Positions 5,614 to 6,542 of a stretch of 6,542 nucleotides of DNA are shown here, piece by piece; the stretch's first letter is position 1; each line of letters begins with the position of its first letter. The DNA is from Parcubacteria group bacterium Gr01-1014_72. GTDB taxonomy: Bacteria > Patescibacteriota > Minisyncoccia > Phycocordibacterales > VMFH01. The translations under genes and the position numbers were made by a program. Below the pieces are notes generated by a model, which worked only from the letters and a program-made list of their open reading frames with translations, did no database searches and was not told the DNA's origin. The stretch is from assembly GCA_007375925.1 (NCBI GenBank), contig VMFH01000050.1, forward strand, positions 1 through 6,542, read 5' to 3'.

Positions 5614-5622
5614 TGTTTCGTC

Positions 5623-6363
5623 ATGAAGGCAATCATTATGGCCGGCGGCGACGGCACACGGCTTCGCCCGCTCACGCACGCGGTCAACAAGCACCTCCTG
5701 CCGGTGTACGATCGGCCGGTCATCTACTACGCGGTTGAGAAGGTCGTAGAGGCGGGTATTGACCGCATCATGCTCGTCACCTCGCCGGAGTACGTCGGCT
5801 CGTTCGTCCGTCTGCTTGGTTCGGGCAAAGACTTCATCTCCAAACGCACCGGTTCCCAGATTCAGATCGTGTACGGGATACAGAACACCGCCTCGGGCAT
5901 CGCGTACGGTCTCCACATCGCGGCGGACTACATTGGGAAAGAATCGTGCCTCCTCTACCTCGGTGACAATATTTTTGAAGATTCCCTCGCGCCGTACGTA
6001 ACATCCTTCAAAACCGGCGCGACGGTATTTCTCAAAAAGGTTCCCGACCCCGAACGCTTCGGCGTGGCGACACTTAATAAGAACGGCAGGGTCGTCGCGA
6101 TAGAGGAAAAACCGGAGCATCCGAAATCCGATCTCGCCGTTCTCGGCGCGTACCTCTACGACAACACGGTCTTCGACACCGTCCGCGACCAACCACTCTC
6201 GGATCGCGGTGAGCTTGAAATCTCGTACGTCAACAGCAAATTCATTGAGCAAGGCACTCTCACCGCGCACACCCTCACGAAACGCTGGTTTGATATCGGC
6301 ACGCCGGACGCGCTTCTTGAGGCCGCCAACTACATGAAGGAGAGAAAACATCATGCGAAGTGA
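5623..6363 (+). CDS. Sugar-1-phosphate nucleotidylyltransferase, RmlA-like (probable glucose-1-phosphate thymidylyltransferase), 246 aa
   Basis: The family activates a sugar 1-phosphate with an NTP (dTTP for RmlA) to give a nucleotide sugar and pyrophosphate in the cytoplasm, feeding cell-surface glycans. Motifs are the nucleotide loop GGDGTRLRPLT (8-18), VNKHLLPVYDRPVIYY (21-36) with Lys23, LGDNIF (113-118) with the likely metal ligand Asp115, PERFGVA (143-149), EEKP (161-164) with Lys163, RGELEI (195-200) and WFDIGT (222-227) with the likely second metal ligand Asp224. It is shorter than classical RmlA (about 290 aa): the protein stops soon after the last motif and lacks the C-terminal helices that complete the allosteric dTTP site. 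Base preference (dTTP or UTP) cannot be fixed by eye. It is first in an operon with an epimerase that overlaps it by 11 nt. The start is set by the promoter position and the MKAIIMAGG opening. Confidence 0.85.
   Translation: MKAIIMAGGDGTRLRPLTHAVNKHLLPVYDRPVIYYAVEKVVEAGIDRIMLVTSPEYVGSFVRLLGSGKDFISKRTGSQIQIVYGIQNTASGIAYGLHIAADYIGKESCLLYLGDNIFEDSLAPYVTSFKTGATVFLKKVPDPERFGVATLNKNGRVVAIEEKPEHPKSDLAVLGAYLYDNTVFDTVRDQPLSDRGELEISYVNSKFIEQGTLTAHTLTKRWFDIGTPDALLEAANYMKERKHHAK
6337..6342 (+). promoter_or_regulatory. Shine-Dalgarno for the epimerase gene
   Basis: AAGGAG lies 10 nt before the ATG at 6353, inside the end of the rmlA-like gene. It is the clearest ribosome binding site in the window and shows that this organism uses Shine-Dalgarno pairing for internal operon genes. 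Confidence 0.75.
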
Positions 6364-6542
6364 GCGAGAAGAAAAGCGGGTTCTGCTCGTTACGGGCGGC
6401 GCAGGATTTGTTGGTTCTTTCCTGGTTGATGAGCTGGTAAAAAGAGGATACCAGGTTAGAATTTTTGATAATTTAGAGGAGCAAGTTCATCAGGGAAAAA
6501 AACCTAAATATTTAAACAAACATGCTCAGTTTATAAAAGGAG
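6353..6542 (+). CDS. SDR-type NAD-dependent sugar epimerase/dehydratase, N-terminal part (63 codons)
   Basis: The beginning is a Rossmann fold: VLLVTGGAGFVGSFLVDEL (10-28) contains GxxGxxG with Gly15, Gly18 and Gly21. Asp39 in RIFDNLE, at the end of the second strand, favours NAD. The pattern FDNLEEQVHQGKKPKYL recalls extended SDR enzymes acting on nucleotide sugars, such as dTDP-glucose 4,6-dehydratase and UDP-sugar epimerases. The catalytic YxxxK lies beyond the window, so the reaction is unresolved. The ATG overlaps the rmlA-like gene by 11 nt in another frame, so translation is probably coupled, and the product likely acts on that enzyme's nucleotide sugar. GC content falls to about 34% over 6421-6542, with AT-rich codons such as AAA, TTA and AGA, while the first codons and the upstream gene are GC-rich. 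Confidence 0.88.
   Translation, partial: MRSEREEKRVLLVTGGAGFVGSFLVDELVKRGYQVRIFDNLEEQVHQGKKPKYLNKHAQFIKG

Noticed and set aside
5530..6354. 274-codon open frame on the minus strand, antisense to the rmlA-like gene
   Set aside because: The opposite strand encodes clear nucleotidyltransferase motifs; the start of this frame is also inside those motifs and its end runs into the heptamer array (NTEHRAWSTEHRT).

Overview
The window (about 55-57% GC over most of its length) looks like chromosome of a Candidate Phyla Radiation (Patescibacteria) bacterium, most likely of the Parcubacteria kind. This is an inference. It rests on a SecA with a long charged insert before its conserved REAYEADITYGTNN segment, an O-antigen-ligase-like polymerase fused to C-terminal TPRs, and degenerate heptamer repeats of the form RGARCAY between and inside genes. 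I could not run a database search.

Layout. On the minus strand, reading right to left: an O-antigen ligase/TPR gene (5458-3059), a 372-bp intergenic region, murB (2686-1670), a 25-residue very basic ORF (1451-1374) closed by an intrinsic terminator, and the N-terminal 431 codons of secA (1295-1, running off the window). On the plus strand: a sugar-1-phosphate nucleotidylyltransferase (rmlA-like, 5623-6363), overlapped by the start of an SDR-type NAD-dependent epimerase/dehydratase (6353 to the edge).

Biology. Four genes concern the envelope: precursor synthesis (MurB), activated sugar synthesis and modification (RmlA-like plus epimerase) and polymer ligation at the membrane (O-antigen ligase). 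secA supplies the export motor. The ligase and the sugar-nucleotide operon are transcribed divergently from a 164-bp region.

Most notable structure. (1) Heptamer arrays form inverted pairs on both sides of the ligase gene (2969-3069 and 5483-5573), and a further array sits in frame inside secA (753-801). (2) Another perfect hairpin repeat (4125-4155) lies in frame inside the ligase gene. (3) secA, the ligase gene and rmlA each have a -10-like box 6-9 nt before the start codon and no Shine-Dalgarno, so leaderless or nearly leaderless transcripts are predicted. The second gene of the sugar operon has a good Shine-Dalgarno. (4) The murB upstream region holds a promoter, a short terminator-ended segment and long inverted repeats, which fits a small RNA or attenuator. 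(5) GC content falls sharply inside the epimerase gene, which suggests a transfer or recombination boundary.
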